The notes under the pieces are model-generated. The model had not been told where the DNA came from. It saw only the letters and a list, made by a program, of their open reading frames with translations, and searched no databases. A program made the position numbers and the translations under genes. DNA of 64,000 nt from Histoplasma ohiense (taxonomy: Eukaryota > Ascomycota > Eurotiomycetes > Onygenales > Ajellomycetaceae): positions 1,674,001 through 1,738,000 of the forward strand of contig JAEVHH010000003.1 of assembly GCA_017607445.1 (NCBI GenBank). Reading direction: 5' to 3'. Below, in pieces: positions 24,797 to 35,450 of this stretch. Within the stretch, counting starts at the first letter, position 1. Each line of letters starts with the position of its first letter.

Positions 24797-25267
24797 TGTA
24801 ATGAGTGTACTTTGATTAATGATTTGATACTATTCTAATTACAGATTATGAATTGATTAAGAAAAGAAAGAGAAAAGAAATCAGAAGAAAAGATTGTATG
24901 AAGAAGGTTCTTATAGAGAAAAGTTTGAGATGAAAGAATATCAGAAGCCACTTCACAGTGAAATGTGGAGTGAAAGAATATTAAGAAGTATGTGTAAGAA
25001 TTGTTAGAAGCTACACAAGTATGAAATATGAAGTGAGAGAATCATTGAGAGCTATATGAAAGAATCATTAAAGACTATATGAGTGTGGAACACAGAGCAG
25101 AAGAACATAAGAAGCTACATGAAAGAATCATTAGAAACTACACAAACACAGAGCATGGAGTGAAAGAACATCAAGAGTTACACAAGATCACAACAGTCAG
25201 AAATGAGCAGATGCAGAAGGGGAGTTGATTGCGTAAGTTAATTACTAACAGATGCTAACCCGTCACA
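24797..25267 (-). repeat. Gypsy-1 LTR, 471 bp (three 63-bp units)
   Basis: Aligns without gaps to the non-RIPped LTRs at 57148-57618 and 62620-63090, which makes it the best copy for reading the mutation spectrum. The right flank GAAAG lies inside the next element's LTR. Confidence 0.85.
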
Positions 25268-25732
25268 GAAAGAGAAAAGAAATCAGAAGAAAAGATTATA
25301 TGAAGAGGGTTCTTATAGAGAGAAGTTCAAAGTGGAAGAATATCAGAAGCCACTCCACAGTGAAGTGTGGAGTGAAAGAACATTAAGAAGTATATGTAAG
25401 AATTGTTAGAAACTACATAAATGTGGAGCATGAGGTGGAGAAATCATTGAAAGCTATGCAGAAGAATTGTTAGAGACTATATAAGTGCAGAATATGAAGT
25501 GAGAGAACATTAGAAACTATATGAAAGAATTATTAGAGACTATACAAACACAGAGCACAGAGTGAAAAAATGTTAAGAGCTATATGAAAGAATTATTAGA
25601 AACTACACAAGTGCAGAGCACAGAGTGGAAGAACATTGAGAATTACATAAGATTACAACAGCTCAGAATGAGTGGATGCAGAAGAGAAGTTGATTGTATA
25701 AGTTAATTACTAATGAATGCTAATCTATCACA
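25268..25732 (-). repeat. Gypsy-1 LTR (G1-D, left, truncated)
   Basis: Starts at GAAAGAGAAAAG, which is base 70 of the LTR; 465 bp remain, equal to 534 minus 69, so it has four 63-bp units. Confidence 0.8.
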
Positions 25733-28700
25733 TTATCCCTCTCTATCAGAGTGAGTGAGGATTTGTAGATGTTGAGGGCAACAGTGTTCTTCAAGATAGA
25801 TGTGAATTCTCAGATTGAACAATTGTATTCTATTCATTTGATGAGATATTCATGATGGTGGCAGTTGATTCTATTGTCAAGAATTGCTTCAATTTCTCAT
25901 TCAAGTTTGTTGTCTTCTTCTATAATGATGAGTGACTGTCAATTGAAGATTCTCTGTAAGAAGAATGAATCCTTGACTGCAGATTGAAGCAGGTTTATAT
26001 GAAAGATGTTGTGAATGTCAGATGAGATGTTGAGTTGATAATTGTGTATATCTAACACTTTCTTCACTGTATACTTGATGTGATGATAATCTAATGTATG
26101 CAAGAGATGATCTGTTCTTATGTTCTTGAGATTCAGTCAGATTTTGTCTTCTATATGATATTGAGTTGCAGAACTTCTTCTGATGTTCACTTGATTTTTA
26201 TAATCTTACTGAATGCTGATCATTGAAGCTTCTGCTCATTTGCAGACTTTCTTCAACTTGCTCACAATATTCTCTGCTGTCTGTATAAGGCTGCAGATGT
26301 ATGTGGTTTCTTGAGAAGTCTCAGAGAAGTTCAGAATCTCTAAGTTGTATCTATATAGAAGAAAGAATGAGCTTACATCTGTCATGACAGAATCTCAATC
26401 ATTAATCACAATCTCAGTATATGGCAGCAGATTGTTTCAATTGTCTTGTGTGTAATTGCAGAACTTACAGAGGATGTTCTTTATCATTTGTATCATTCTC
26501 TCAGTAGCTTCATCAGTCTCTGAGTGATATGCTGTTGATAACTTTTGTTCAATTCTTAATAATTGGCATACATGAGCTCAGAGTGTGCTGATGAATTGAC
26601 TGTCTCTATCTGATACAATGAATGAAGACAGACTGTGTATATGATAGAACAGATTTCTGATAAAAGCATCTGCAACTACTTCAGTGTTCATCTTGTCACA
26701 GAGCTGTAGTATTATGCTCTTACTGAGTTGATTGACAATGACTAGAATGTTTGTAGAACCTCTGCTTTCAGATAAGAAAACTGCAAAATTGATAGCTATA
26801 TCATGCCAAGTTTGATCAGAGACAGATAGAGGCTTCAGCATCTCTTTTCAGTATTCATATTATGCTGTCACTGAGCCACAGCAATCACAGTTGTGTATGA
26901 ACTGATGTATGTCTTTCAATATATCTGATCAGTAGAATTCTTGAGCAACAATGTTGTACATAATTTCACATTCTGAATGCTCAGTTATTGATGAGTCATG
27001 AATTTCTTGTATGATCTGTGTTTGTAGAGATTCTGAATCAGAGACTCATTGTCTATCTCAAAAGCATAAGTGATTGTCATTGTCAATTGAATATGCTGAG
27101 ATATCTGTTCTTGAATATACATCTGCAGGGAATCAAGATGCTTTACTTTGTATAGCTTTAATGACTTGCTGTCAGAATTCATCTACTTCTGCTGCTAGTC
27201 TTCATTGTTCTTCAAGCAAGGGTTCTTGAGCTCAGAACTGATTGATATGTATGTGAGGTTTGTCTGATTGTGTAGAACTTTCTATAATTGCAGAGTTGAT
27301 TAACTGATACTCTCAATGTTTCCATCTGTTGTTCAAGTCATCAGATGATATATCTTGTTCTTGATGAAACAGAGCATCTGCAAGAATGTTCTCTACTTCA
27401 GATTGATAATGAATTGTGAACAAAAAACAGCTAAGAAACAATGATCAATGTATATATCTTTCAGTGAGCTTACAAGTGATCATGAAATACTCTAAGTTTT
27501 TATGATTGATAACAATCTCAAACTTTTCAACACTCATAAGTTCAGGCTTTCATTCTTCAAGATATTGTATGATCACTAGAAGCTTCTTGTTGTAGATCTC
27601 ATAGTTGCATTCAGCAGATGACATCTTTTTCAAAATGAAGACACAGAGTTGTAGAACATTTTTATTATCATATTATATTAGTGTCTCATCTACTACATAA
27701 TCTGAGACATCTATTTTGAGAATTGTATGCTTATTCAGATTGAATGATTGCAGCATTGAGATGTTTGTGAATATACACTTCAGCTTTTTGAATGCTGTAT
27801 CTGCTTCATCAGTTCATTGAAATACAGTGTCTTTCTGAGTCAGATTCATCAGTGGTTGTATAATATCAGAGAAGTCTTTGATGAATCTTTGATAGAAGTT
27901 GATGAATTCTAGAAAGCTTCTAGTCTCTTTTACTGAGACTGATGTCTTTCAGTTGAAAATTGCTTTCATCTTCTTAGAATTCATGTGTACATCTTTTTCA
28001 GCTTTGATGATGAATTCTAAGTAGATCATAGACTTGATCTCAAAGTTGCATTTGTCAATGTTCACTTACAGTTCAGCTTTACATAGATGATCAAGCACTT
28101 GTCATATGTGCTTGCAGTACTCAGTGAGCAGTTCATCAGTGAAGATCAGAATATTGTTCATGTATGCTGAGATGATCTCATCAAGCAGATCTCATAGAGC
28201 TCAGTTAATATATTTCTGAAATATACTCAGAGCATTCACTAATTCAAAGAGAGTCACTGTTCATTTGTATAATCTGTAACACATATGAAAAGCAGTTAGT
28301 CATTCATCATCTTCATTAATTCTTATCTTATAGAAGGCTGCAGAGATGTCAAGCTTTGTAAATCATTTTGTTTTTTCTATTTATTTGAGTGTTTCATTGA
28401 TGAGTGGAAGAGAATATCAGTTCTTCTGTGTAATCTTGTTGAGTTCTTGATAGTCAATGCAGAATTGTAAGCCTTCTTCTGATTTCTTTGCAAACATATG
28501 AGTGCTGCAGTGAGTGAGTTGTTAATATGAATGAAGTCTTTGTTCAGTAATCTGTTGAGTATTTTTTGTAGAATAAGAAGCTTGTTGTGTGATATACTGT
28601 AGAGAGAATCTCAGAGCAGTTGTGAGTTCTTACTGTTTTTCTTGATAAGCTCAATCATATGATCTATATCAGATTCTCAGTGAGAGAGAAGCTTTTCAGC

Positions 28701-29297
28701 TTCTTTCTCATCAAACATATCTGTGAAGTCTTTGTATGATTCAGATAGTTTCTTGTGTGATTTCTTGAGATCTTTGAGTTCTAACTTTTCTAACACTTTT
28801 TTGATATCTGCTATACTAGCAGTGAACATTTGAATGTTCTTCTTCTCATGTGCTTGGCAGATTAGTAGTTTGTATGCTTCTACTGATATCTGAGTGAGAT
28901 CAGTGGTTCTATTGACATTCTTCTTGTAAACACAGTTGTCTTCTGAGAAAATAAGACAGTGATTGCATGTGTTCAACAAGGTTCCAAATTCTGTGAGCTA
29001 TAATAGACTGAGCATTAGATTGTACTCAAGGTCTTGTATTTCATATATATATATATTCTTTTTCTCATGTTCTTCTACATCAACATTAAATCTTATTATG
29101 TTGTAGAAGGTGAATTCTCTGAGGCTGTCAAATTCACTGAGCTTACACAGTTTGAGAAAGAGAATACACTGAAGCTTATATTTCTCAATCAGCTGAATGT
29201 CTATAAGAGTGTAATGAAGAAAATCACTGTCTATCATTGCTTGTACATTGATTAGACTATTTACAATGACAGAGACTATAATTGTATTCACTTGCAT
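25733..29297 (-). pseudogene. Gypsy-1 pol remnant (G1-D)
   Basis: Chromodomain, integrase (26578-26841, ILVIVNQLSKSIILQLCDKM), RNase H, RT, and protease (28998-29297, MIDSDFLHYTLID, where the catalytic DSG has become DSD). The protease-RT join (28677-28979) is in one frame. Stops are mainly TGA. Confidence 0.8.
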
Positions 29298-30390
29298 TTT
29301 CTACTCAAATCTTCAGCTAGCTTTCTGCTTCTTAAGCTCTTGTCTGTGTTTTAGAGTGAGAGCTCATCTTTTCTCTGTTCTTGTCTATTCACAGACAACA
29401 CAGTGTTTATGTGTGTGAGGGATTTACTTGAGATGATTGTATTTGAACATTGATTCATGAAGTGCTCTGACTTGTCACAGTGTATGCAGACTTCTCTGAT
29501 GATTCAGTCAGCAGCATTCTTCTCTGAGACATTGAAGATTCTTGAGTGACTTGTATTTATGTGTAGAACTCAGTTCATTGATTCTGATTCAGAGATGAAG
29601 AGTGCTGCAGAGTGGTTCAGAGTGTATATATTTGTTTGATAAAATTCTCTGTGATTTTGAAGTGTGTGGAACTGAGACAGATCATTGTTCAACAGACAAA
29701 GATCAGTACAGAATTTGCTGTATATTGAGAGCTTCAGATACTCTACACTTCAGTTATGCAATTGAAAGTTCAAGTTCTTGAACAATATATTGATCTTGAC
29801 AGCATCATCTCAGTCTTGCCCACCTGCTTCTAGAAGCTTGTGATTGAATTTAGAAAGATAAATTATCAACACAACATTCATCTGACAAGTCTGATTAAAC
29901 CAGTCTAATATCTTGACTTGAAGTATAGAATTGAGAAAGAGAGAGTTGAGTTGTTGAAAGACTAGTTCTGACATATACTGATGATTCTGACAATGACTCA
30001 TTCAGAGTTGAAATTTTGCTAACACATCATCATTCAATCTGCTATGAATATACCATGCTTGATTGAATAGTGAGTCTATTGCTCATTCATTGATGTCCAA
30101 TTTGATGTTCACTTTTGACTTTCATATGAGATAGAGCACTAGATCTCTCTTGTATTTGTTGAGAATTGAAAGCTTTTCTCTTGAGAGCTTTTCATGAGAC
30201 ATGAATGTAGAAGAAATGATGAATGTGAGAGTGCTCATCTCAGCAAATCATTGTTGCAATTCAGCCATCTGTAGCATCTGCTGCTGAAGGATGCTTCATA
30301 GATCTAAGTTGTTGTCCACTGTATTTGAATGCAGTGGGTGTTTGTAGAATTGTTTGTAGTTCATTTTGATATCTAGAGACATGTAATAAT
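29298..30390 (-). pseudogene. Gypsy-1 gag remnant (G1-D)
   Basis: Full length but RIPped. The segment 29810-30001 reads MSHCQNHQYMSELVFQQL, matching MSHCQDHQRTPELVFRQL of the non-RIPped gag. The leader with decayed GCACTCGGGC motifs follows to 30739. Confidence 0.75.
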
Positions 30391-30739
30391 AATAAAAAGA
30401 AAGAAATACTTGTAGACACTCAGTTCTCTCACAGACACTATTCACAGTGCTGCAGTGCTAAGCTTGATCAAGCTTCTTCATGAATGCTATTCACAGTGTT
30501 ACAGTTCATAGACACTCAGACCTTGTAGAACACAGTTGATTATATTTTGAACACTTAGACACAACAGTCTATATAACTAATGATAAGAGCACTCAGATTC
30601 ATGAGAGATCTCTTGTAATGACTAGACACTCAGATCTGTAAATGATACACTCAGATGTAAGAACTGATAACAATGCACTTGAGTGTAAGAACTAATAATG
30701 AAGCACTTGAGTTTTAAATGCAGAAGAATCAATTCATAA

Positions 30740-31273
30740 TGTAATGAGTGTACTTCAATTAACAATTTGATACTATCCTAATTACAGATTATGAATTGAT
30801 TAAGGAAAGAAAGAGAAAAGAAATCAGAAGAAAAGATTGTACAAAGAGGGTTCTTATAGAGAGAAGTTTGAGATGGAAGAATATCAGAAGTCACTTCACA
30901 GTGAAGTGCAGAGCAGAAGAACATTAAGAAGTACACATAAGAATTGTTAGAAACTATACAAGTGTGGAGTGTGGAATGGAGAAATCATTGAGAGCTACAC
31001 AGAAGAATTGTTAGAGACTATATAAGTGTGAGATATGAAGTGAGAGAATGTTAGAAGCTACACAGAAGAATCATTAGAGACTACACAAGCACAGAGCACA
31101 GAGCAGAAGAATGTTAAGAGCTATGCAGAAGAATCATTAGAAACTACACAAGCATGAAGCATGAAGTAGAAGAACATCAAGGGTTACGCGAGATCACAAC
31201 AGCCTGGAACAAGCGGGTGCAGAAGAGGAGTTGATTGCGTAAGTTAATTACTAACGGGTGCTAACCCATCACA
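30740..31273 (-). repeat. Gypsy-1 LTR (G1-D, right)
   Basis: 534 bp, four 63-bp units, less mutated at its right end (GGGTTACGCGAG survives). The priming-site complementarity is kept. Confidence 0.85.
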
Positions 31274-31896
31274 AGTTGAGACCAGAAAAGAACTCAATAA
31301 TCATGGGAGATTTCAATGCTCATCACTCTTGATGGAATTCAGAAAGAACTCAATCAATTAGAGCTGAAAAACTAGTTGAATGAACACTTTTAAACAAACT
31401 AGAGTTGATAAATGAGCAAGATATTCCCACTTTTCACAAGCCAGGTTTGAGACAGAAGTCAATTATAGATCTATGTTTTTTCTCTAAGAATCTATATGAG
31501 AATAAACATTTTAATTGGTATGTTGACTCAAATAAAACAAATGGTGCTGCCACTGAACATGAGATAATTCAAGTTGATATGGAATTGGATAGTAATCAAA
31601 CAGTTCAAAACCCATTATATTCAAATCAATACAACTTTGAAAAAGCTCAGTGGACAGAAGTGAAAAGAATGATTGAAAAGTTGAAATTAGAGAATAGAGA
31701 AACTCTTTATTGGAAATCAGATACAAATCTTACAGATAAAATGCTTGAAGACAGAGCAAATTTAATCACTGAGATTATTCTTTCAAGTATAAAGAAATAT
31801 ATTCCATTGAAAAGAGTCTCTGAATTCTCTAAGCCTTGGTGGAATGATGAGATTTCAAATAAAAGAAGACATTTAGCTAGAGTTAAAAAAGATTGA
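31274..31896 (+). pseudogene. LINE B endonuclease remnant
   Basis: Starts near the catalytic block IMGDFNAHHS at about 31300, followed by TGA codons where Trp is usual, then an open 163-aa piece (31405-31896) with SIIDLCFFSKNL and the FSKPWWNDEI linker between endonuclease and RT that is common in this LINE group. The active-site N-terminal part and the final SDH block are missing or damaged. Confidence 0.7.
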
Positions 31897-31968
31897 AAAG
31901 AAGATCTTGTTTCATTTGAGTATTTAAAGAATATTAGAAATGATTATTTCTCAACAATTAAAAAGGCA

Positions 31969-33597
31969 ATGACTGATTGTTGGAATAACTTTCTAGAAAA
32001 TGCTCAGGGGAAAGAGATCTTCAAAGCTTTTAGATATACTAAGTCAAAAACAATGTCTAAGCTACCAACATTAACTTATAATTTTCATAATGAGGAAATT
32101 ATAGCTAGCTCATTTGAAGATAAATATCAAGCTTTTATGAGAATATTATTTCCATCATCAAATAATTCAACTGAGATTTGTTCTTTGCAAGAAGATAATG
32201 AATATGAACATGATAAGAAATGGAAATGGCCTGACTTAACTGAAGATGAATTAAAGACAGCTATTTTTTCATCTTCAAAGATCACAGCAGCAGAAGTTGA
32301 TACTATAAATCATTTAATAATTCAAGAGCTTTATTCAGTACTAAAAGATGAGCTCTTTGAATTGTTCTCAAATCTTTTGAAATATGGGTATCATCCTAAG
32401 TGCTGGAGGCATGCTGTTGGAGTTATTCTTTCAAAACTCAATAGAAAACCAACTATTTCTAAATCTTATAGAGTGATATCTCTGCTGAATTGCCTGGGAA
32501 AAATTCTGGAAAAGATAATTGCAACTAGATTGTCTTTTCTATCTGCTACTACTGATCTATTATATGATGATCAAATGGGAAGTAGAAAGCAAAACTCAGC
32601 AATTGATGCAGTTCTCTCTGTAGTTCATGATATTCAACTTGCAAAGAATGAAAAAATGGTTACAACTGCAATGTTTATTGATATAAAAGGTGCATTTGAT
32701 TGTGTTTCACTTTCTCAAATGATCAATACTTTGATAGAACTGAGAATGCCAAAGTCTCTCATTAAGTGGATTATCTGTTTCATGTCAAAAAGAACTATTC
32801 AGTTGCTTTTTGATGGAATGAGACAAGATATAACAGATATTGAGATAGGAGTTCCTCAGGGTTCCCCAGTCTCACCCATTTTATTTGCTATATTTATCAA
32901 GTTTCTATTTATTGATAGACAAATGGCAATTATGGTGAGAACTCCAAGCTATGTGGATGATTTAGACCTAGTTGTAAGCTCAGAATCAATTGTGAATAAC
33001 TGCAATTTGATTGAGCAAGCAGCAACTGAAATGATTGAAAAAGCAAAATCAAAAAACATTGTTTTTGATATGAACAAAACTGAATTAATTCATTTTTATC
33101 CAAATTTCAGAGAAAAAGATACTAAAGTTAAGCTTTTAAATCATTCAATTAAATCTAAAAACTCAGTTAGATGGCTTGATGTCTGGTTAGATTCTCAATT
33201 GAATTTTAAATCTCATGTGCAAATAAAAACTGCAAATGCTGAAAGAATTTTAAACAGTATATTGAGACTTTCAAATACTGAAAGAGATCTGACATTTCAA
33301 GCAATGAGACAGTTATATATTGCCTGTGTGACCTCTGTTTCAGATTATACAGTTCAGGTGTGGTGGAGAGATCAAAAACACTTTATAGAAAGATTTCAAA
33401 AACTTCAAAACTCAGCTTTAAGAAAGATTCTAGAAGTATTCAAAACTACTTCAATTAAAGCTATAGAAATTAAAGCCTCTATTTCTCCACCACAAGTGAG
33501 ATTTGATAAAATCTGTATGAATTATACTCTCAGAATTATGAAGCTATATTCACATCATTCTATTAGAAAGAGAGTTTCTGTAAGAAACCCGCACTAA
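31969..33597 (+). CDS. LINE B reverse transcriptase, 542-aa open frame
   Basis: RT domain of a Tad-like LINE with all main palm motifs in order: SYRVISLLNCLGKILEKII, MFIDIKGAFDC (first catalytic Asp, about residue 233), GVPQGSPVSPILF, then SYVDDLDLVVS (YVDD, about residue 325) and the thumb region TELIHF. The frame has no stops although its codons lack CpG. It ends RNPH at an unrelated junction, so the C-terminus and RNase H are lost. The true start lies upstream in the broken endonuclease part; the first ATG here is arbitrary. Probably inactive, and open only because the mutation process rarely creates TAA or TAG. Confidence 0.7.
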   Translation: MTDCWNNFLENAQGKEIFKAFRYTKSKTMSKLPTLTYNFHNEEIIASSFEDKYQAFMRILFPSSNNSTEICSLQEDNEYEHDKKWKWPDLTEDELKTAIFSSSKITAAEVDTINHLIIQELYSVLKDELFELFSNLLKYGYHPKCWRHAVGVILSKLNRKPTISKSYRVISLLNCLGKILEKIIATRLSFLSATTDLLYDDQMGSRKQNSAIDAVLSVVHDIQLAKNEKMVTTAMFIDIKGAFDCVSLSQMINTLIELRMPKSLIKWIICFMSKRTIQLLFDGMRQDITDIEIGVPQGSPVSPILFAIFIKFLFIDRQMAIMVRTPSYVDDLDLVVSSESIVNNCNLIEQAATEMIEKAKSKNIVFDMNKTELIHFYPNFREKDTKVKLLNHSIKSKNSVRWLDVWLDSQLNFKSHVQIKTANAERILNSILRLSNTERDLTFQAMRQLYIACVTSVSDYTVQVWWRDQKHFIERFQKLQNSALRKILEVFKTTSIKAIEIKASISPPQVRFDKICMNYTLRIMKLYSHHSIRKRVSVRNPH

Positions 33598-33604
33598 GTT
33601 ACCA

Positions 33605-33675
33605 GTGCTAGGCCGAAATTGGCGATTGCCCTAAAGATATGACATCGCCGAACATAGCACCATCAATGTCATATC
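33605..33675 (+). other. Interleaved inverted repeats, pseudoknot-like block
   Basis: GTGCTA (33605-33610) pairs with TAGCAC (33655-33660). Inside it GGCGAT (33621-33626) pairs with ATCGCC (33644-33649). The loop of that hairpin holds GATATGAC (33636-33643), which is complementary to GTCATATC at 33668-33675. This is an H-type pseudoknot arrangement. CpG is retained here although both sides are depleted. The function is unknown. Confidence 0.5.
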
Positions 33676-34013
33676 AGGTTTGAAATCAAGGCATTACCTT
33701 GCCACTTGCATCATACTACACCATCTACATCATAGCAAGTTCAATCTGTTTACAATACTGTGTATATAGATAGCAGCTGACCCAATCTTCTAGAGGTCAG
33801 TGAATCATTCTGTTTTAATTTGACCTCTATATTCTACAATATCAATATTAATCTGAATCCCCTCTGATATATTACTGTATTATCTTCTACAACTTAATCC
33901 TTGCAGAGTCTTAAGAACTTCTTATGATATAAGCAGCTGATTCTCATACTGCTGCTTACAGTTTGATCTACTCAATCCCTTACCTCTTCAAGGATTGAGT
34001 ATTCTAATCATCA

Positions 34014-34864
34014 TGTCTGAGGCTGATCCACTCTTGAATACTTCTCAATCAGCAGTCATTGAGCTAGCAGCATCTGCAATATCTGCCTCAGCTAACTGAT
34101 GAAAAATTCAGCTCACTGATCCACTTGCCTATTATGGCAGCAATCTACATGAATACCATATATTCATAAGAGCTCTTGAATGCATATATAAGTTGAACCC
34201 AACTCAATATGATACTGATGAAGTCAAGATTGTTTATGCTTTGAAATGGTTACAGAAAACAATTGAAACTACTTGAGCTACTAAAGAGAGAGAGCTTGAA
34301 AGATTAAATCAATCTTTCTCATGAAAGAACTTTAAGAAATTTCTGTACAATGATCTAGAGGATGTCCACAACCACAGCTTTACAGCAGTGATTCACTTTG
34401 AAGAATTAAAGCAACCACTGAATCAATCAGTTCAACAATTTGTCTCCAGATTTAATGAGATTCACAATGATCTAGCAATCAATATAGAAGAATTATTTGC
34501 TCAATTATTCTTTGCTAAATTACCATCAGCAATATAAGATCAAATTCAAACTCACTATGATTCTTCTACCAATCAAGCTGAATTGATTGTGCTAGTTGCT
34601 TGAATTCAAGCTGTTAATAGAAGCCATGCTAGAAGGACTAACAACAAACAAGAATCCTCTTCACAAAATAGATATCAGAAGAGTGATGACAAACACAGAA
34701 TCAAGTGATTCTCTGACAGCTCTTTTTTAAAGACTCAATGAAATCTAATCTCAGCTGAAAAGCTTATCATAGAGGAATATCAACACTGCATGAATAATAA
34801 TCTTTGTCTATTCTGTGGGGAGGCAGGTCATCTTCTTAAGAATTGTAATAAGAAGAAAAAATAA
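34014..34864 (+). pseudogene. Gypsy-3 gag remnant
   Basis: Starts MSEADPLLNTSQSAVIELAA. It has a capsid-like middle (LAYYGSNLHEYHIFIRALE) and ends with one zinc knuckle, CLFCGEAGHLLKNC, then a lysine tail and a stop. Several TGA codons interrupt an otherwise continuous frame, at Arg or Trp positions by inference. Confidence 0.75.
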
Positions 34865-34919
34865 ACTCAAACCACAGACAAACTGAAACCCACATCTGTG
34901 ATAGCTCATATCACTGAAA

Positions 34920-35255
34920 CTCAGAATGATGAGAAGTGACTAGATGGTAGATTCCACATATACATCACTATTCAACTAGACATCTCTAATGATTCTGAGC
35001 CAATTCAATGCCTAGTTGATTCTGAAGTAGATTTCAATTATATCTCTCATACTTACACTACTTCTAAAGGATGGAAATGGATTGGACCACCATCTCAAGT
35101 GCAATATTTTGATGGATGATGAGGATATTGATATGACATTGTTAATGCTACTCATAGAGCCACTGATGAGCTAGATGAAACTCAAGCAAGCAAACTTAGC
35201 TTTCATTCTGTTAATCTAGCAGATGAAGATCTTTATCTAGATCTTCCATGATTAT
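34920..35255 (+). pseudogene. Gypsy-3 protease remnant
   Basis: Aspartic protease fold beginning FHIYITIQLDI, with the catalytic triplet as LVDSEVDFNYI (DSG changed to DSE), then SHTYTTSKGWKWIG. Broken by TGA codons and cut off at 35255 by LINE A sequence. Confidence 0.65.
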
Positions 35256-35257
35256 GA

Positions 35258-35450
35258 ACAGCTCAGTAAAACTCTTTTCAATGAGCTGAGTCTTCTCAAG
35301 AGTTACCACTTGAATTCTGTTTTCTTTCTCTCTGTGTACATAGAAATCTCTTCAGTGTAGCACATCTCCATGCCCTTTGAGAGGCTTCTGAAACACAGGC
35401 ACTGCCCGTGTTTTCTCCGGGATGTTAAATCAATACAAACAAACAAACAA
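35258..35450 (+). mobile_element. LINE A 3'-end fragment with (CAAA)n tail
   Basis: Matches the last 190 bp of LINE A (AGCTGAGTCTTCTCAAGAG to CAATACAAACAAACAAAC). It is a 5'-truncated LINE copy or the remnant of one. I see no target duplication. It retains a few CpG sites. Confidence 0.75.

Larger units (their letters stand above)
12157..25267 (-). mobile_element. Gypsy-1 copy G1-B, chimeric and interrupted
   Basis: Gypsy-1 on minus with LTRs at 12157-12690 and 24797-25267 and an internal part at 12691-17212 plus 24313-24796. A second gypsy-1 (17213-24307) is inserted in its gag. The two LTRs differ in length (534 against 471 bp), and the flanks do not match (CAGAG left, GAAAG right). A single insertion would give equal LTRs and equal flanks, so I infer recombination between two insertions, or an assembly collapse. 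Heavily RIPped. Confidence 0.75.
25268..31273 (-). mobile_element. Gypsy-1 copy G1-D
   Basis: RIPped gypsy-1 with the left LTR lacking its first 69 bases (25268-25732), an internal part 25733-30739 and a 534-bp right LTR 30740-31273. The missing 69 bases lie beyond the rearranged G1-B, which had inserted into this LTR. The right end abuts LINE B with no duplication visible. Confidence 0.85.
31274..33597 (+). mobile_element. LINE family B, truncated at both ends
   Basis: AT-rich Tad-like non-LTR element on plus: endonuclease remnant, then RT. It abuts the gypsy-1 LTR at its left, and at its right stops within ORF2 where a CpG-bearing structured block begins. I see no RNase H, 3' UTR or tail. 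CpG is almost absent, yet the RT frame is unbroken. Confidence 0.8.
33598..35257 (+). mobile_element. Gypsy-3 5' part: leader, gag, protease
   Basis: A third LTR-element family on plus, represented only by about 400 bp of leader or LTR, gag and part of protease, then cut off by LINE A sequence. The leader holds a TATA-like TGTATATAG near 33762. I cannot mark an LTR because no second copy is present. RIPped in the coding part; the first 80 bases keep CpG. Confidence 0.65.

Noticed and set aside
33600..33990. A defined LTR for gypsy-3
   Set aside because: There is no second copy in the window and no clear TG...CA boundary with a primer site, so ends cannot be placed.
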